Origin: Streptomyces antibioticus
GTDB taxonomy: Bacteria; Actinomycetota; Actinomycetes; Streptomycetales; Streptomycetaceae
Reading direction: 5' to 3'
NCBI RefSeq assembly: GCF_001514065.1
Contig: NZ_KQ948424.1
Coordinates: 469,568-533,567 of the forward strand
DNA length: 64,000 nucleotides
Shown: positions 1 to 9,300 of the stretch, piece after piece
How the letters are laid out: the number at the start of each line of letters is the position of its first letter
Numbering within the stretch: position 1 is the stretch's first letter
Program-made: the position numbers and the translations under genes
Notes under the pieces: generated by a model
What the model was told of the DNA's origin: nothing
Seen by the model: only the letters and a program-made list of their open reading frames with translations
Databases searched by the model: none

Positions 1-1600
1 CCTTGCCGTCGAGGCGCTCGACGATCCACTTCAGGACGCGGCTGTTCTCACCGAAGCCGGGCCAGACGAACTTGCCCGCGTCGTTCTTGCGGAACCAGTT
101 GACGTAGTAGATCTTCGGGAGCTTCGCGGCGTCCTTGTCCTTGGCCACGTCGACCCAGTGACCCATGTAGTCGCCCATGTTGTAGCCGCAGAACGGCAGC
201 ATGGCGAACGGGTCGCGGCGCAACTCGCCGACCTTGCCCTCGGCGGCGGCGGTCTTCTCGGAGGCCACGTTGGCGCCGAGGAAGACGCCGTGGTTCCAGT
301 CGAAGGACTCCGTCACCAGCGGCACGGCCGAGGCGCGGCGGCCGCCGAAGAGGATCGCCGAGATCGGCACGCCCTTGGGGTCCTCCCACTCCGGCGCGAT
401 GATCGGGCACTGGGAGGCGGGGGTGGTGAAGCGGGCGTTGGGGTGGGCGGCCGGGGTCCCGGACTCCGGCGTCCAGTCGTTGCCCTTCCAGTCCGTCAGG
501 TGGGCCGGAGTCTCCTCCGTCATGCCCTCCCACCAGATGTCGTTGTCGTCCGTCAACGCCACGTTGGTGAAGACGGAGTTGCCCCACAGGGTCTTCATCG
601 CGTTGGCGTTGGTGTGCTCACCGGTGCCGGGCGCGACGCCGAAGAAGCCGGCCTCGGGGTTGATGGCGTAGAGGCGGCCGTCCTCGCCGAAGCGCATCCA
701 GGCGATGTCGTCGCCGATCGTCTCGACGGTCCAGCCGGAGATCGTGGGCTCCAGCATGGCGAGGTTGGTCTTGCCGCAGGCCGAAGGGAAGGCCGCCGCC
801 ACGTACTTGGACTCACCCTGCGGCGGGGTGAGCTTGAGGATCAGCATGTGCTCGGCGAGCCAGCCCTCGTCCCGGGCCATCACCGACGCGATGCGCAGGG
901 CGTAGCACTTCTTGCCGAGCAGGGCGTTGCCGCCGTAGCCGGAACCGTAGGACCAGATCTCGCGGCTCTCGGGGAAGTGCGAGATGTACTTGGTGGAGTT
1001 GCACGGCCAGGGGACGTCCGCCTCGCCCTCCGCGAGGGGTGCGCCGAGGGTGTGCACGGCCTTCACGAAGAAGCCGTCGGAGCCGAGTTCGTCGAGGACC
1101 GGCTGGCCCATGCGGGTCATGGTGCGCATGGAGACGGCGACGTACGCCGAGTCGGTGATCTCGACGCCGATCGCGGAGAGGTCCGAGCCGAGGGGGCCCA
1201 TGCAGAACGGGACGACGTACATCGTCCGGCCCTTCATCGAGCCGCGGAAGACGCCCTTCTCGCCGGCGAAGATCTCCCGCATCTCGGCGGGGGCCTTCCA
1301 GTGGTTGGTCGGGCCCGCGTCCTCCTCCTTCTCGGAGCAGATGAAGGTGCGGTCCTCGACGCGCGCGACGTCGGTCGGGTCGGAGGCCGCGTAGTAGGAG
1401 TTGGGGCGCTTGATCGGGTCGAGCTTCTTGAACGTGCCCTTCGCGACGAGCTCCTCGCACAGGCGCTCGTACTCGGCCTCGGATCCGTCACACCAGACCA
1501 CGTTGTCCGGCTGGGTCAGTTCGGCGATCTCGTTCACCCACGAGATCAGTTCCTGGTGCTTGGTGGGGATGACGGGGGGAGCCGCGATGTCGCGCGCCAC
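1..1600 (-). CDS. pckG: Phosphoenolpyruvate carboxykinase (GTP), C-terminus cut by window edge
   Basis: Converts oxaloacetate plus GTP to phosphoenolpyruvate, CO2 and GDP in the cytoplasm, at the entry to gluconeogenesis and PEP anaplerosis. About 533 residues are visible; the family has roughly 600, so only the C-terminal tail lies outside. The kinase-1a P-loop FPSACGKTN of GTP-type PEPCKs sits near residues 270-278, and the N-terminal part ([19 protein letters not shown]) is typical of the family. The start is a GTG (1598-1600) preceded by AGGAG six bases upstream. The gene is read leftwards, divergent from the membrane protein at 1931. The frame is intact throughout. Confidence 0.97.
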   Translation of the reverse strand, partial: MARDIAAPPVIPTKHQELISWVNEIAELTQPDNVVWCDGSEAEYERLCEELVAKGTFKKLDPIKRPNSYYAASDPTDVARVEDRTFICSEKEEDAGPTNHWKAPAEMREIFAGEKGVFRGSMKGRTMYVVPFCMGPLGSDLSAIGVEITDSAYVAVSMRTMTRMGQPVLDELGSDGFFVKAVHTLGAPLAEGEADVPWPCNSTKYISHFPESREIWSYGSGYGGNALLGKKCYALRIASVMARDEGWLAEHMLILKLTPPQGESKYVAAAFPSACGKTNLAMLEPTISGWTVETIGDDIAWMRFGEDGRLYAINPEAGFFGVAPGTGEHTNANAMKTLWGNSVFTNVALTDDNDIWWEGMTEETPAHLTDWKGNDWTPESGTPAAHPNARFTTPASQCPIIAPEWEDPKGVPISAILFGGRRASAVPLVTESFDWNHGVFLGANVASEKTAAAEGKVGELRRDPFAMLPFCGYNMGDYMGHWVDVAKDKDAAKLPKIYYVNWFRKNDAGKFVWPGFGENSRVLKWIVERLDGK

Positions 1601-1930
1601 GATTGCTCCTAAATGAGGGATTTTTTGTTGGAGGCCCCGTGGGGGCTGCGGCCCGGATGCGTCCAGCGCCTCTCGGTGGTGACCATGGCGCTCATCCGGT
1701 GCCGACCGCACTCATCTGATCATCCGTCCCGAGTGCCCATCTGTCCAGAAGGCATCACAGGTGAGCGGAGTGAGCATTGCCACGTGTCGGAGTGTTGCCA
1801 TGCGTGCACTTTGAGTTCGCTTGACGGTCCCTTGACCGCGTCCCCACGTGGTCAACTCCCGTGAGATGATGGCCACTCTCGGCCGTTTCCCGGCCCCTAC
1901 TCATCCGCAACTTACGGGTCCGTAGGTACG
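1601..1930. promoter_or_regulatory. Divergent intergenic region pckG / trhA with inverted repeat
   Basis: This 330-base gap holds no convincing gene. It must carry the pckG promoter (leftward) and that of the membrane protein (rightward). The clearest structure is TTGACC (1832-1837), 12 bases, then GGTCAA (1850-1855), with a CACGTG core at 1845-1850; a further TTGACG lies just upstream at 1821. This looks like a dimeric operator or an overlapping pair of -35 elements, but no regulator can be named from sequence alone. Confidence 0.4.
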
Positions 1931-2653
1931 ATGCAGGGCATGACTGCGTCCGCCTCCGACGCGCCCTTGGACCCCTCGGCCGCCGGCCGTGGGCCCGTGG
2001 CGCTCTCCCTACCGCACCCGGTCAAGCCCAAGCTCCGCGGCTGGCTGCATCTCGGGATGTTCCCGGCCGTACTCATCGCGGGCCTGGTGCTCACCGCCCT
2101 CGCCGACTCGACCCGGGGCCGGATCGCCTGCGGCATCTTCGCCCTGACGGCCTGCCTGCTGTTCGGCGTGAGCGCCCTCTACCACCGCGGCAACTGGAGC
2201 CCGCGCATGGACGGTGTCCTGCGCAGACTCGATCACGCCAACATCTTCCTGATCATCGCGGGCACCTACACCCCGCTGACGATGCTGCTCCTGCCCGGCG
2301 CGAAGGGGCAGTGGCTGCTGTGGGGCATCTGGGGCGCGGCCCTCGCCGGCATCGCCTTCCGGGTGTTCTGGGTCGGCGCCCCGCGCTGGCTCTACACCCC
2401 CTGCTACATCGCGATGGGCTGGGCGGCGGTCTTCTTCCTGCCGGACTTCATGCGCGCCGGCGGCATCGCCGTCCTGGTGCTGGTGATCGTCGGCGGCCTG
2501 CTCTACAGCGCCGGTGGCGTCATCTACGGCATCAAGCGCCCGAACCCGTCCCCGCGCTGGTTCGGCTTCCACGAGGTCTTCCACTCGCTCACGCTGGCGG
2601 CGTTCGTCACCCACTACGTGGGGATCTCCCTGGTGGCCTACCAGCACGGATAG
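1931..2653 (+). CDS. trhA: Hemolysin III / PAQR-type membrane protein (TrhA family)
   Basis: A 240-residue polytopic membrane protein with seven predicted hydrophobic segments. Family hallmarks are visible: SALYHRGNWSP, then RRLDHANIFLIIAGTYTP in the first half and a FHEVFHSLTLAAFVTHY block near the C-terminus, which carry the conserved His/Asp/Ser metal-site residues of the PAQR/HlyIII superfamily. Bacterial members are linked to membrane-fluidity homeostasis rather than true haemolysis. The start may be ATG 1931 or ATG 1940; neither has a strong Shine-Dalgarno. It is a single transcription unit closed by the terminator at 2678-2708. Confidence 0.9.
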   Translation: MQGMTASASDAPLDPSAAGRGPVALSLPHPVKPKLRGWLHLGMFPAVLIAGLVLTALADSTRGRIACGIFALTACLLFGVSALYHRGNWSPRMDGVLRRLDHANIFLIIAGTYTPLTMLLLPGAKGQWLLWGIWGAALAGIAFRVFWVGAPRWLYTPCYIAMGWAAVFFLPDFMRAGGIAVLVLVIVGGLLYSAGGVIYGIKRPNPSPRWFGFHEVFHSLTLAAFVTHYVGISLVAYQHG

Positions 2654-2677
2654 CGCCCCCCTCCCCCATCTCCCGAA

Positions 2678-2708
2678 GGGCCACGGCTTGCGAGCCGTGG
2701 CCCTTTTT
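2678..2708 (+). terminator. Rho-independent terminator after trhA
   Basis: Perfect 11-bp stem GGGCCACGGCT / AGCCGTGGCCC with a TGCG loop, followed by TTTTT at 2704-2708. It lies 25 bases beyond the stop codon and insulates the downstream MFS/TetR operon. Confidence 0.9.
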
Positions 2709-2752
2709 CGTGCGCCTTTTCGCGCACCCGATCTCATGACACACGATCCCTA

Positions 2753-2783
2753 TTGACAGGCACCCTATTTTGACAGCTACTCT
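2753..2783 (+). promoter_or_regulatory. Putative promoter of the MFS-TetR operon, possibly leaderless
   Basis: TTGACA (2753-2758) and TACTCT (2778-2783) are spaced by 19 bases, long but usable. Transcription from this -10 would start about at 2790, the A of the ATG, and no Shine-Dalgarno precedes it, so a leaderless mRNA is likely. The region contains two GACAG copies (2755-2759 and 2772-2776) that may be part of the TetR operator. The assignment is inference from motif spacing. Confidence 0.45.
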
Positions 2784-2789
2784 CATTTC

Positions 2790-4328
2790 ATGGACACCTT
2801 CACTCCGGACCCCCGTCGCTGGTGGGCCCTCGGCGCCCTGGTCGCGAGCATGCTGACCCTCGGCTTCGACATGACGATCCTCAACGTGGCACTGCCGACC
2901 ATGGCCGCCGACCTCGGCGCGACCACCGGCGAACAGCAGTGGATGGCGGACGCGTACGTCGTCGTCTTCGCCGCGCTGATGCTCCCCGCCGGCCTCCTCG
3001 GCGACCGGTTCGGCCGGCGCCGGATGCTCGTCGTGGGCCTCGGCATCTTCCTCGCCGCGTCCCTGCTGGGCGCCCTCGCCGACGACGTGAACTGGGTCGT
3101 CGCCGCCCGCGCCCTGATGGGCATCGGCGGTGCCCTCGTCACCCCGCTCGCGCTGTCCGTACTGCCCTCGCTGTTCGGCGCCGACGAGCGCGCCAAGGCC
3201 GTCGGCATCGTCTCCGCCGCCAGCGCGCTCGGCCTGCCGCTCGGCCCGATCATGGGCGGCTGGCTCCTCAACCACTTCTGGTGGGGCTCGGTCTTCCTCA
3301 TCAACGTCCCGATGGCCGCGATCGGCATCGTCGCCTGCGTGCTGCTGCTCCCCGAGAGCCGCGACCCCGCCTCCCCCGAGGTCGACACCGTCTCCACCGC
3401 GCTCACCGCGACCGGCCTCGGCGCCCTGATCTACGCGATCATCGAGGCCCCCACCCGGGGCTGGACCGACGCGCTGGTGCTCGGCATGCTCGCGGGCTCG
3501 GCCGTCCTGCTGACCGCCCTGGTCCTGCGGGAGCGCCGGCAGTCCCGGCCGATGCTCGACATGACGCTGCTCGCCCACCGCGGCTTCCTGTTCAACACCC
3601 TCGCCGCGACCCTGGTGATGTTCGTCCTGTCCGGCCTGCTGTTCGTGCTGCCGCCCTACCTCCAGGCCGTCCTCGGCAACGACGCGCTCGGCACCGGCGT
3701 GCGGCTGCTGCCGATGATGGGCGGCCTGCTCGTCGCCTCCCGCCTCGCCCCGCAGGTCGTCACCCGCTTCGGCGCCCGGGCCACCGTGAGCGCCGGACTG
3801 GTGGTGCTGGCGTTCGCCGCCTTCCTCGGCAGCCGTACGACGACCGACTCCGGCTACGGCTTCACCGCGCTGTGGCTCTCGGTCACCGGCCTCGGCTTCG
3901 GCCTCTCCCTCATCCCCGCCATGAACGGCGCCCTCGGCGCCCTGCCCCGCGACCGCGCCGGCAGCGGCTCCGGGCTGCTGATGACGCTGCGCCAGGTCGG
4001 CGGCGCGATCGGCATCGCCCTCCTCGGCAGCCTGCTCGCGGGCATCTTCCGGGACCGGCTCGACGTCACCGGGCTGCCCGCCCAAGCCGCCGACACCGCC
4101 GGGGACTCCGTGATCGCCGCCCACCTCGTGGCCCGGGAGACCGGCTCCGCCGACCTGCTGGCCTCCGCGAACAGCGCCTACGTCCACGGCATGGGCGTCA
4201 TCCTGCTGGTCTGCGGCGCCGCCGCCCTCGTAGCGGCCCTCCTGGCGGCGGCCTTCCTGCCCACAACCCCGAAGACCGACGGGACCGCGACCACCCCGGA
4301 CATGGCTCCCGCGCCCGCGGATGCCTGA
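2790..4328 (+). CDS. MFS drug exporter, DHA2 (EmrB/QacA) family
   Basis: A 512-residue integral membrane protein with about 14 hydrophobic segments, as expected for DHA2 proton-driven multidrug antiporters. Motifs seen: the TM1 stretch FDMTILNVALPTM, the loop 2-3 motif A at residues about 70-80 (GLLGDRFGRRRML), and the TM5 signature around GLPLGPIMGGWLL. It probably exports a hydrophobic or cationic compound. The following TetR gene begins two bases after its stop, so the pair is co-transcribed and the exporter is most likely under local repressor control. Substrate unknown. Confidence 0.94.
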   Translation: MDTFTPDPRRWWALGALVASMLTLGFDMTILNVALPTMAADLGATTGEQQWMADAYVVVFAALMLPAGLLGDRFGRRRMLVVGLGIFLAASLLGALADDVNWVVAARALMGIGGALVTPLALSVLPSLFGADERAKAVGIVSAASALGLPLGPIMGGWLLNHFWWGSVFLINVPMAAIGIVACVLLLPESRDPASPEVDTVSTALTATGLGALIYAIIEAPTRGWTDALVLGMLAGSAVLLTALVLRERRQSRPMLDMTLLAHRGFLFNTLAATLVMFVLSGLLFVLPPYLQAVLGNDALGTGVRLLPMMGGLLVASRLAPQVVTRFGARATVSAGLVVLAFAAFLGSRTTTDSGYGFTALWLSVTGLGFGLSLIPAMNGALGALPRDRAGSGSGLLMTLRQVGGAIGIALLGSLLAGIFRDRLDVTGLPAQAADTAGDSVIAAHLVARETGSADLLASANSAYVHGMGVILLVCGAAALVAALLAAAFLPTTPKTDGTATTPDMAPAPADA

Positions 4329-4330
4329 CA

Positions 4331-4969
4331 ATGGCCTCCATGACACCCGCACGTACCTCTCCGCCCACGGACGTCCCCCAGCTGGGACTCCGTGAGCGGA
4401 AGAAGATCAAGACCCGGACGGCGATCCGCGACGCGACGTACGCCCTCATCGAGGAACAGGGCTACGACGCCACCACGATCGAGCAGATCGCCGACCGCGC
4501 CGAGGTGTCGCCGTCCACGGTCTTCCGTTACTTCCCCACCAAGGAGGACATCGTCCTCACGGACGAGGAGGACGCGCTCATCCTGGAGGAGCTGAAGGCC
4601 CGGCCGAAGGACGAGCCGTGGACGGAATCCGTGCGGGCCATCATGCAGAAGGCCGTCCGCCTCGGCCATGAGCAACAACCCGAGATCACCCGGCTCCGCG
4701 CGCACCTCATGGCCCAGGTCCCGGCGGTGCGCGCCCGGATGATGGAGAGCATGTCGGTCGCCTCCCACATGCTCGCCGAGGGCATCGCGGAACGCACCGG
4801 ACGCGACGTGGACAGCCTGGAAGTACGCGTCTACACGATGTCCGTGGTCGCGGGCCTCGCGGAGATCTCCCAGTACTGGGCGGAGAACGACTTCCAGGAC
4901 GATCTCTCCGAGCTCCTCGACCGCGCCCTGGACGTCCTCGCCAACGGCCTCACCCCGGAAAACACCTGA
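4331..4969 (+). CDS. TetR-family transcriptional regulator of the MFS exporter
   Basis: A 212-residue protein with an N-terminal TetR helix-turn-helix at residues about 18-65 (TIEQIADRAEVSPSTVFRYFPTKED) and a helical ligand-binding C-terminal domain. The ATG at 4331 lies two bases beyond the exporter stop; a second in-frame ATG is at 4340. A repressor co-encoded behind a drug exporter normally autoregulates the operon by binding near the promoter at 2753-2783. The inducing ligand cannot be inferred. Confidence 0.93.
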   Translation: MASMTPARTSPPTDVPQLGLRERKKIKTRTAIRDATYALIEEQGYDATTIEQIADRAEVSPSTVFRYFPTKEDIVLTDEEDALILEELKARPKDEPWTESVRAIMQKAVRLGHEQQPEITRLRAHLMAQVPAVRARMMESMSVASHMLAEGIAERTGRDVDSLEVRVYTMSVVAGLAEISQYWAENDFQDDLSELLDRALDVLANGLTPENT

Positions 4970-5002
4970 GGCCACGGGCACCGGCCGTGACATCCTGACC
5001 GG

Positions 5003-5728
5003 GTGAACGGACCGGAGATCCACCTCGAAGTCGCCCCCGAACTGGCCCTGTTCGTCCCGCACGGACGCCGGTCCGGAGCCACCCCCGTCACCACCGACGG
5101 CGTCTCCACCCTGGGCCATGTCGTCGAGTCCCTCGGCGTCCCGCTGCCCGAGGCCGGGACGCTGCTGGTCGACGGCCGCGAGGTGCCGCCGTCGTACGTC
5201 CCCGTGGCGGGCGACCAGGTGGAGGTCCGGCCCGTCACCCGGCCCCAGCGGGTCCCCGGCGCCCCGCTCCGCTTCCTCCTCGACGTCCACCTCGGCACCC
5301 TCGCCCGCCGGCTGCGGCTGCTCGGCGTGGACACGGCGTACGAGTCCACGGACCTCGGCGACCCGGCCCTCGCCGCGCTCTCCGCCGCCGAACGGCGCGT
5401 CCTGCTCAGCCGCGACCGGGGGCTGCTGCGGCGCCGCGAACTGTGGGCCGGCGCGTACGTCTACAGCACCCGCCCCGAGGAGCAGCTCCACGACATCCTC
5501 GACCGCTTCCGCCCCGAGCTGCGCCCCTGGACCCGCTGCACCGCCTGCAACGGCCTGCTCAAGGAGGCCACGAAGGAGGAGGTCGCGGACCAGCTGGCGG
5601 GCGGCACGCACCGGTCGTACGACGTCTTCGCGCAGTGCACGGACTGCGGGCGGGCGTACTGGAAGGGCGCGCACCACGAACAGCTGGAAGCCATCGTGGA
5701 GCGCGCCCTCGAAGAGTTCGCCGACTAG
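5003..5728 (+). CDS. Ubiquitin-like / Mut7-C RNase domain protein
   Basis: 241 residues. The first about 75 residues resemble the ThiS/MoaD-like beta-grasp that precedes Mut7-C domains in bacteria; the C-terminal part is the Mut7-C (former DUF82) PIN-fold putative RNase, with the acidic start FLLDVHLGTLARRLRLLG, LSRDRGLL and a zinc ribbon RCTACNG ... CTDCGRAYWKG. The GTG at 5003 is the best start. Family members are predicted ribonucleases but their RNA substrates are unknown. It is convergent with the oxidase gene, whose stop begins four bases after its own. Confidence 0.88.
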   Translation: MNGPEIHLEVAPELALFVPHGRRSGATPVTTDGVSTLGHVVESLGVPLPEAGTLLVDGREVPPSYVPVAGDQVEVRPVTRPQRVPGAPLRFLLDVHLGTLARRLRLLGVDTAYESTDLGDPALAALSAAERRVLLSRDRGLLRRRELWAGAYVYSTRPEEQLHDILDRFRPELRPWTRCTACNGLLKEATKEEVADQLAGGTHRSYDVFAQCTDCGRAYWKGAHHEQLEAIVERALEEFAD

Positions 5729-5731
5729 CGG

Positions 5732-8131
5732 CTACCCCTTTCTGACGTCCGCCTTTCCGCAGGCGGTCCCGTCCTTGTTCCGGTCAAGACCCAGCGGGTC
5801 GTCCTTGCCGTTGACCTTCAGGCGGCCGTAGTCGTTCTTCTTCAGCCAGGCGCAGCGGGAGGCCGTCGTCGCCTTCACCTCCTTCGGGAACGCCGTCGGC
5901 ACGCAGACGTTGATCGAGCCGTAGTGGCGGTCGCAGCCGGAGACGGTCGGGCTGACCTTCTGCGAGGTGCGCTTCTTGCCGGGGCCGGTGACCTTGCCGG
6001 AGAGGTCGTCGGCGAAGGAGTGGACGTGGGCCGAGGCATCCGTCGCGCTCAGCGCGGCGGGTCCTTGCAGGTGCACCCACTTGGCCACCGACGGCACCCC
6101 GTTGGCGTCCACCGCGAAGAGCATGTACCAGCCGGGCGGCGCCAGGTTGGGGTTGCTCGTCACGTTCAGGTCGACGTTGTTGCCGTTCACGGAGAGCGGC
6201 AGGTCCACGAACCGCTGGTTGGGGTCGGAGGAGTGCGTCACCGCGGCCGGGCGGATCAACTCGGCCTTGGCGATGGGCCGGTCGACGGTGATGCGCTGGG
6301 TGTCGCCGTAGTTCCACTCGGTGTCGATGACCGAAGTGATCGACGGCCGCGTGCCCTTGAGCAGATAGGGCGGCGTGTAGATCGACACGTTGTGGTTCCA
6401 GGTGCCGTTGCCCGGGTTGTCGCCGGTCGCCATGACCCGGCCGTCGGGCAGCAGGAACGCGGACGAGTGGTAACCGCGGGCCTCGGGGTCGGCGGCGACG
6501 GGATCGAAGGTGTTGCTGTCAGGGTCGTAGATCGACGCCTCGAAGACCGGGTTGGCCCGGTTGTGCAGACCGCCACCGGTCTCCAGCACCTTGCCGTCGG
6601 GCAGCAGTACGGCGGAGACGTACATCTTGCCCTGGTTGCCGGTCTCGGGGACCTTGCCGTTGCCGAGGTCGACCGTGCCCTGCGGGAGCGGAGGCCCGGC
6701 GACGTACGCCGGGTTGGCCTGCTTGAGGTCGATGACGTCGGTGAGGCGGTTGCCCTCCGGGTTGGAGTCGATGTTGCCGCCGCCGATGGTGAGGACCTTC
6801 TGGTTCTGCGCCGGGGGCAGCAGCACGCTCGCGGACTGGTCGCGCTGGTCCTTGTTCTGCAGGCCCGGGATCTGGGTGATCGTGTTGGCGTTGTAGTCGT
6901 AGACCGCCGAGCCGGTGCCCGGGATGTTGTTGCCGAAGACATGGCTGCCGGAGTAGAAGAGGCGGCCGTCCTGCATCAGGATCATCGACGGGTACAGACC
7001 CCAGTACGACCAGGTCTGGTTGACCTGCCACAGCGCCAGCCACTTCTGCTGGGCGTCCGACCAGTACTCGGCGGTCACCGAGCCGGTCGAGTCCTCGCGC
7101 AGCCCGCCGAAGGAGATGACGTCACCGTTGCCGAGCTCGGTCGCCGAGGGGTACCAGTGGCCGTCGTTGAGGTCGTTGGTCTTGCTGTAGGTCTCGGTGA
7201 CCGGGTCGAAGATGTACGAGTCCTTGTAGCCCTCGTAGCCGTGCCCGCCCGCGACCGGGAACGCCTTGTTGCCGCTCATCACCAGGACCCGGCCGTCCTG
7301 GAGCTGGATGTGCCCGGCGCAGAACATGTCCTTGGGGGTGGGGATGACCTTGTAGGTGCCGGTGGCCGGGTTGTAGACGGCCGAGGTGAAGGTGCCCGCG
7401 TTGAACTGCTCCTCGCTGTTGCCGGAGCCCGCGATGAGCAGCACCTTGCCATTGTTGAGGACGACGGAGTGCATGGAGCGCACCGGGTTCTGCGTGGGCA
7501 GCACGTCCCAGCGGCCGTTGGCGCACTGGTCCGCGGTGCCGGTGCAGGTGGCGGGCGGCGTGACGTCCGGGACCTGTTCCATCGTGTAGTCGTCGGTGGT
7601 CGCGGAGCCGGTGCCGTAGACGGAGACGCCCCAGGTGATCCGGTCGGTGCCGGTGGGGACCTCGGGGGTGCGGACGCTCGCCTGCGTCCAACTGCCCGCC
7701 ATGTCCAGGGTCTTCAGATCCGTCCAGTACTGCCAGCCGGCGGTGGTGTCGTGCCGGAAGAGGGTGACGGCGGTGTCCGGGGTCGTCGACTTGTACCAGA
7801 GGCTCAGGTCGTACTGCTTGCCCGGCGTCACGCCCGGCGCGCACTCGGCGGACTCGGTGATCAGCGCCTTGCGGTCGCCCTCGACCCGGCGGGTGAGCGC
7901 GACCTTCATGGCCTTGGAGCCGGAGTGGGCGTCGGAGGTGGTGGTGAACGTGAAGTCGTTGTCGCCCCAGCCGGACTTCTCCCAGCAGTACGGCATGTCG
8001 CCGGTGCCGGCGGTCTCGAAGCCGGGGTTCTTGATGAGGTTGGCGGCGGAGGCGGGTTGCGGTGTGGCGAGGAGGAGACCGGCCGTGAGGGCGGTCACCC
8101 CCAGCAGAGCGGGTCTGCGGCGGTTCTTCAT
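5732..8131 (-). CDS. Secreted galactose-oxidase-like copper radical oxidase (kelch/DUF1929, GlxA-like)
   Basis: A 799-residue exported protein. Signal peptide residues 1-29 (cleavage after ASA), then a carbohydrate-binding-like beta-sandwich (NLIKNPGFE, about 31-190), a seven-bladed kelch propeller (about 205-590), a DUF1929-type C-terminal domain to about 690, and a C-terminal Excalibur-like motif (DRNKDGTACG). All active-site positions of galactose oxidase have counterparts: Cys271 and Tyr327 (the Tyr-Cys cofactor pair), Tyr554 and His555 in YHSS, and His633 in THSSDPNQR. It should therefore be a mononuclear copper enzyme oxidising a primary alcohol, perhaps a sugar, to an aldehyde with release of H2O2. 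Last gene of the four-gene glycan operon; start overlaps the upstream stop by four bases. Confidence 0.9.
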   Translation of the reverse strand: MKNRRRPALLGVTALTAGLLLATPQPASAANLIKNPGFETAGTGDMPYCWEKSGWGDNDFTFTTTSDAHSGSKAMKVALTRRVEGDRKALITESAECAPGVTPGKQYDLSLWYKSTTPDTAVTLFRHDTTAGWQYWTDLKTLDMAGSWTQASVRTPEVPTGTDRITWGVSVYGTGSATTDDYTMEQVPDVTPPATCTGTADQCANGRWDVLPTQNPVRSMHSVVLNNGKVLLIAGSGNSEEQFNAGTFTSAVYNPATGTYKVIPTPKDMFCAGHIQLQDGRVLVMSGNKAFPVAGGHGYEGYKDSYIFDPVTETYSKTNDLNDGHWYPSATELGNGDVISFGGLREDSTGSVTAEYWSDAQQKWLALWQVNQTWSYWGLYPSMILMQDGRLFYSGSHVFGNNIPGTGSAVYDYNANTITQIPGLQNKDQRDQSASVLLPPAQNQKVLTIGGGNIDSNPEGNRLTDVIDLKQANPAYVAGPPLPQGTVDLGNGKVPETGNQGKMYVSAVLLPDGKVLETGGGLHNRANPVFEASIYDPDSNTFDPVAADPEARGYHSSAFLLPDGRVMATGDNPGNGTWNHNVSIYTPPYLLKGTRPSITSVIDTEWNYGDTQRITVDRPIAKAELIRPAAVTHSSDPNQRFVDLPLSVNGNNVDLNVTSNPNLAPPGWYMLFAVDANGVPSVAKWVHLQGPAALSATDASAHVHSFADDLSGKVTGPGKKRTSQKVSPTVSGCDRHYGSINVCVPTAFPKEVKATTASRCAWLKKNDYGRLKVNGKDDPLGLDRNKDGTACGKADVRKG

Positions 8132-9300
8132 GCGGTGCGGCTCCTGTTGCGGCGGGTTCTACGCGGGAGATAGACCAGCGCTTCGGTCCCGACGAAGCGC
8201 AGGACGAACGTGATGACCAGGGCCAGCGCGGTGGCGGGCAGCGCCGACAGGCCGAAGTGGGTGACCAGCAGCGCGATCAGCGGGATGCGCAGCACCAGGT
8301 CGGCGTTGGCGAGCAGCGCGAACCGGACCGTGCGGTCGGCCCAGTGCCGGTGGCGGCGCCGGTCGCGGAAGAGCACCTTCTCGATGAGGTAGAAGTTCCA
8401 GGCCACGCCGAACTGGTTGGCGACGATCTCGGCGGGCAGGTAGTGCAGGCCCAGGTGCGTGAGCGCCCACAGGGCGACCAGGTTGGGCACGAATCCCGTG
8501 AGCCCGATCAGCCCGAACACGACCATGCGGGCCAGCGGGGTCGCCGTGCGCAGCCCGGCGAGGTGGCGCAGGAAGCGGCGCCCCTCCACGGCCGTGGACT
8601 TGGACTCGCCCGCGAACCGCTCCTGGAACACGAACGGCACCTCGGTGACCGCGCGCGGCCGGCTCCGCACCGCCAGCTCCAGCAGGATCTTGTAGCCGAG
8701 CGGCTGGAGGACCTCCGCCGTGATGTCGCTGCGCCGGATCGCGAAGAAGCCGCTCATCGGGTCGCTGATGCCGTGCAGCCGGCGCGGGAAGAGGGACTTG
8801 GTCAGCCAGGTCGCCCCGCGGGAGACGGCCACGCGGTAGCTGCCCGCGAGCCCGGCGCGGCTGCCGCCCTTGATGTACCGGGAGGCGACGACGAGCCCGG
8901 CGTTCGCCCGCTGCCCGGTGGCCACCAGCTCCGGTACCAGGGACGGCGGGTGCTGGCAGTCGCCGTCCATGACGACGATCCAGTCCGACCCGGCCGCCTT
9001 CATGCCCTCCACGACCGCCCCGCCGAGTCCGCCGACCGGCTCGTCCCGGTGCAGGACGGTCACCGGGAAGGGGCAGTCCTTCGCGGCATCGCGGATCACC
9101 TGGGGGGTGTCGTCGGTGGAGTCGTCCACGAAGACGACCTCGCAGGGCAGCCGGCCGGGCACCGACTCGGTGATCTGGTGCAGGAGTTCGCGGACGTTCG
9201 CGGACTCGTTGTACGTCGGTACGACGATGGTGACGGCGGCCGGTTCGGGTACCTCGGAGGTCGTCAGATCCGGTACGGGTGCGGTGTACTCGTGAGTCAT
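8128..9300 (-). CDS. Glycosyltransferase family 2 - GtrA fusion (polyprenol-phosphate sugar synthase type)
   Basis: 390 residues. The GT2 domain (about 20-240) has VPTYNES and the metal-binding DGD motif in VMDGDCQHPP, like dolichol/polyprenol-phosphate mannose or glucose synthases. The C-terminal GtrA domain (about 250-385, four hydrophobic segments, starting VVFGLIGLTGFVPNL) fits flipping or anchoring of a lipid-linked sugar. ATG 9300 was chosen because it overlaps the upstream stop (ATGA); the frame stays open further upstream but that sequence belongs to another gene. Likely supplies the polyprenol-phosphate-sugar donor for the GT39-like enzyme at 9297-10907. Confidence 0.9.
   Translation of the reverse strand: MTHEYTAPVPDLTTSEVPEPAAVTIVVPTYNESANVRELLHQITESVPGRLPCEVVFVDDSTDDTPQVIRDAAKDCPFPVTVLHRDEPVGGLGGAVVEGMKAAGSDWIVVMDGDCQHPPSLVPELVATGQRANAGLVVASRYIKGGSRAGLAGSYRVAVSRGATWLTKSLFPRRLHGISDPMSGFFAIRRSDITAEVLQPLGYKILLELAVRSRPRAVTEVPFVFQERFAGESKSTAVEGRRFLRHLAGLRTATPLARMVVFGLIGLTGFVPNLVALWALTHLGLHYLPAEIVANQFGVAWNFYLIEKVLFRDRRRHRHWADRTVRFALLANADLVLRIPLIALLVTHFGLSALPATALALVITFVLRFVGTEALVYLPRRTRRNRSRTA

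Noticed and set aside
1-1600. PEPCK as a truncated pseudogene
   Set aside because: The frame is intact to the window edge; the missing C-terminus is simply outside the window.
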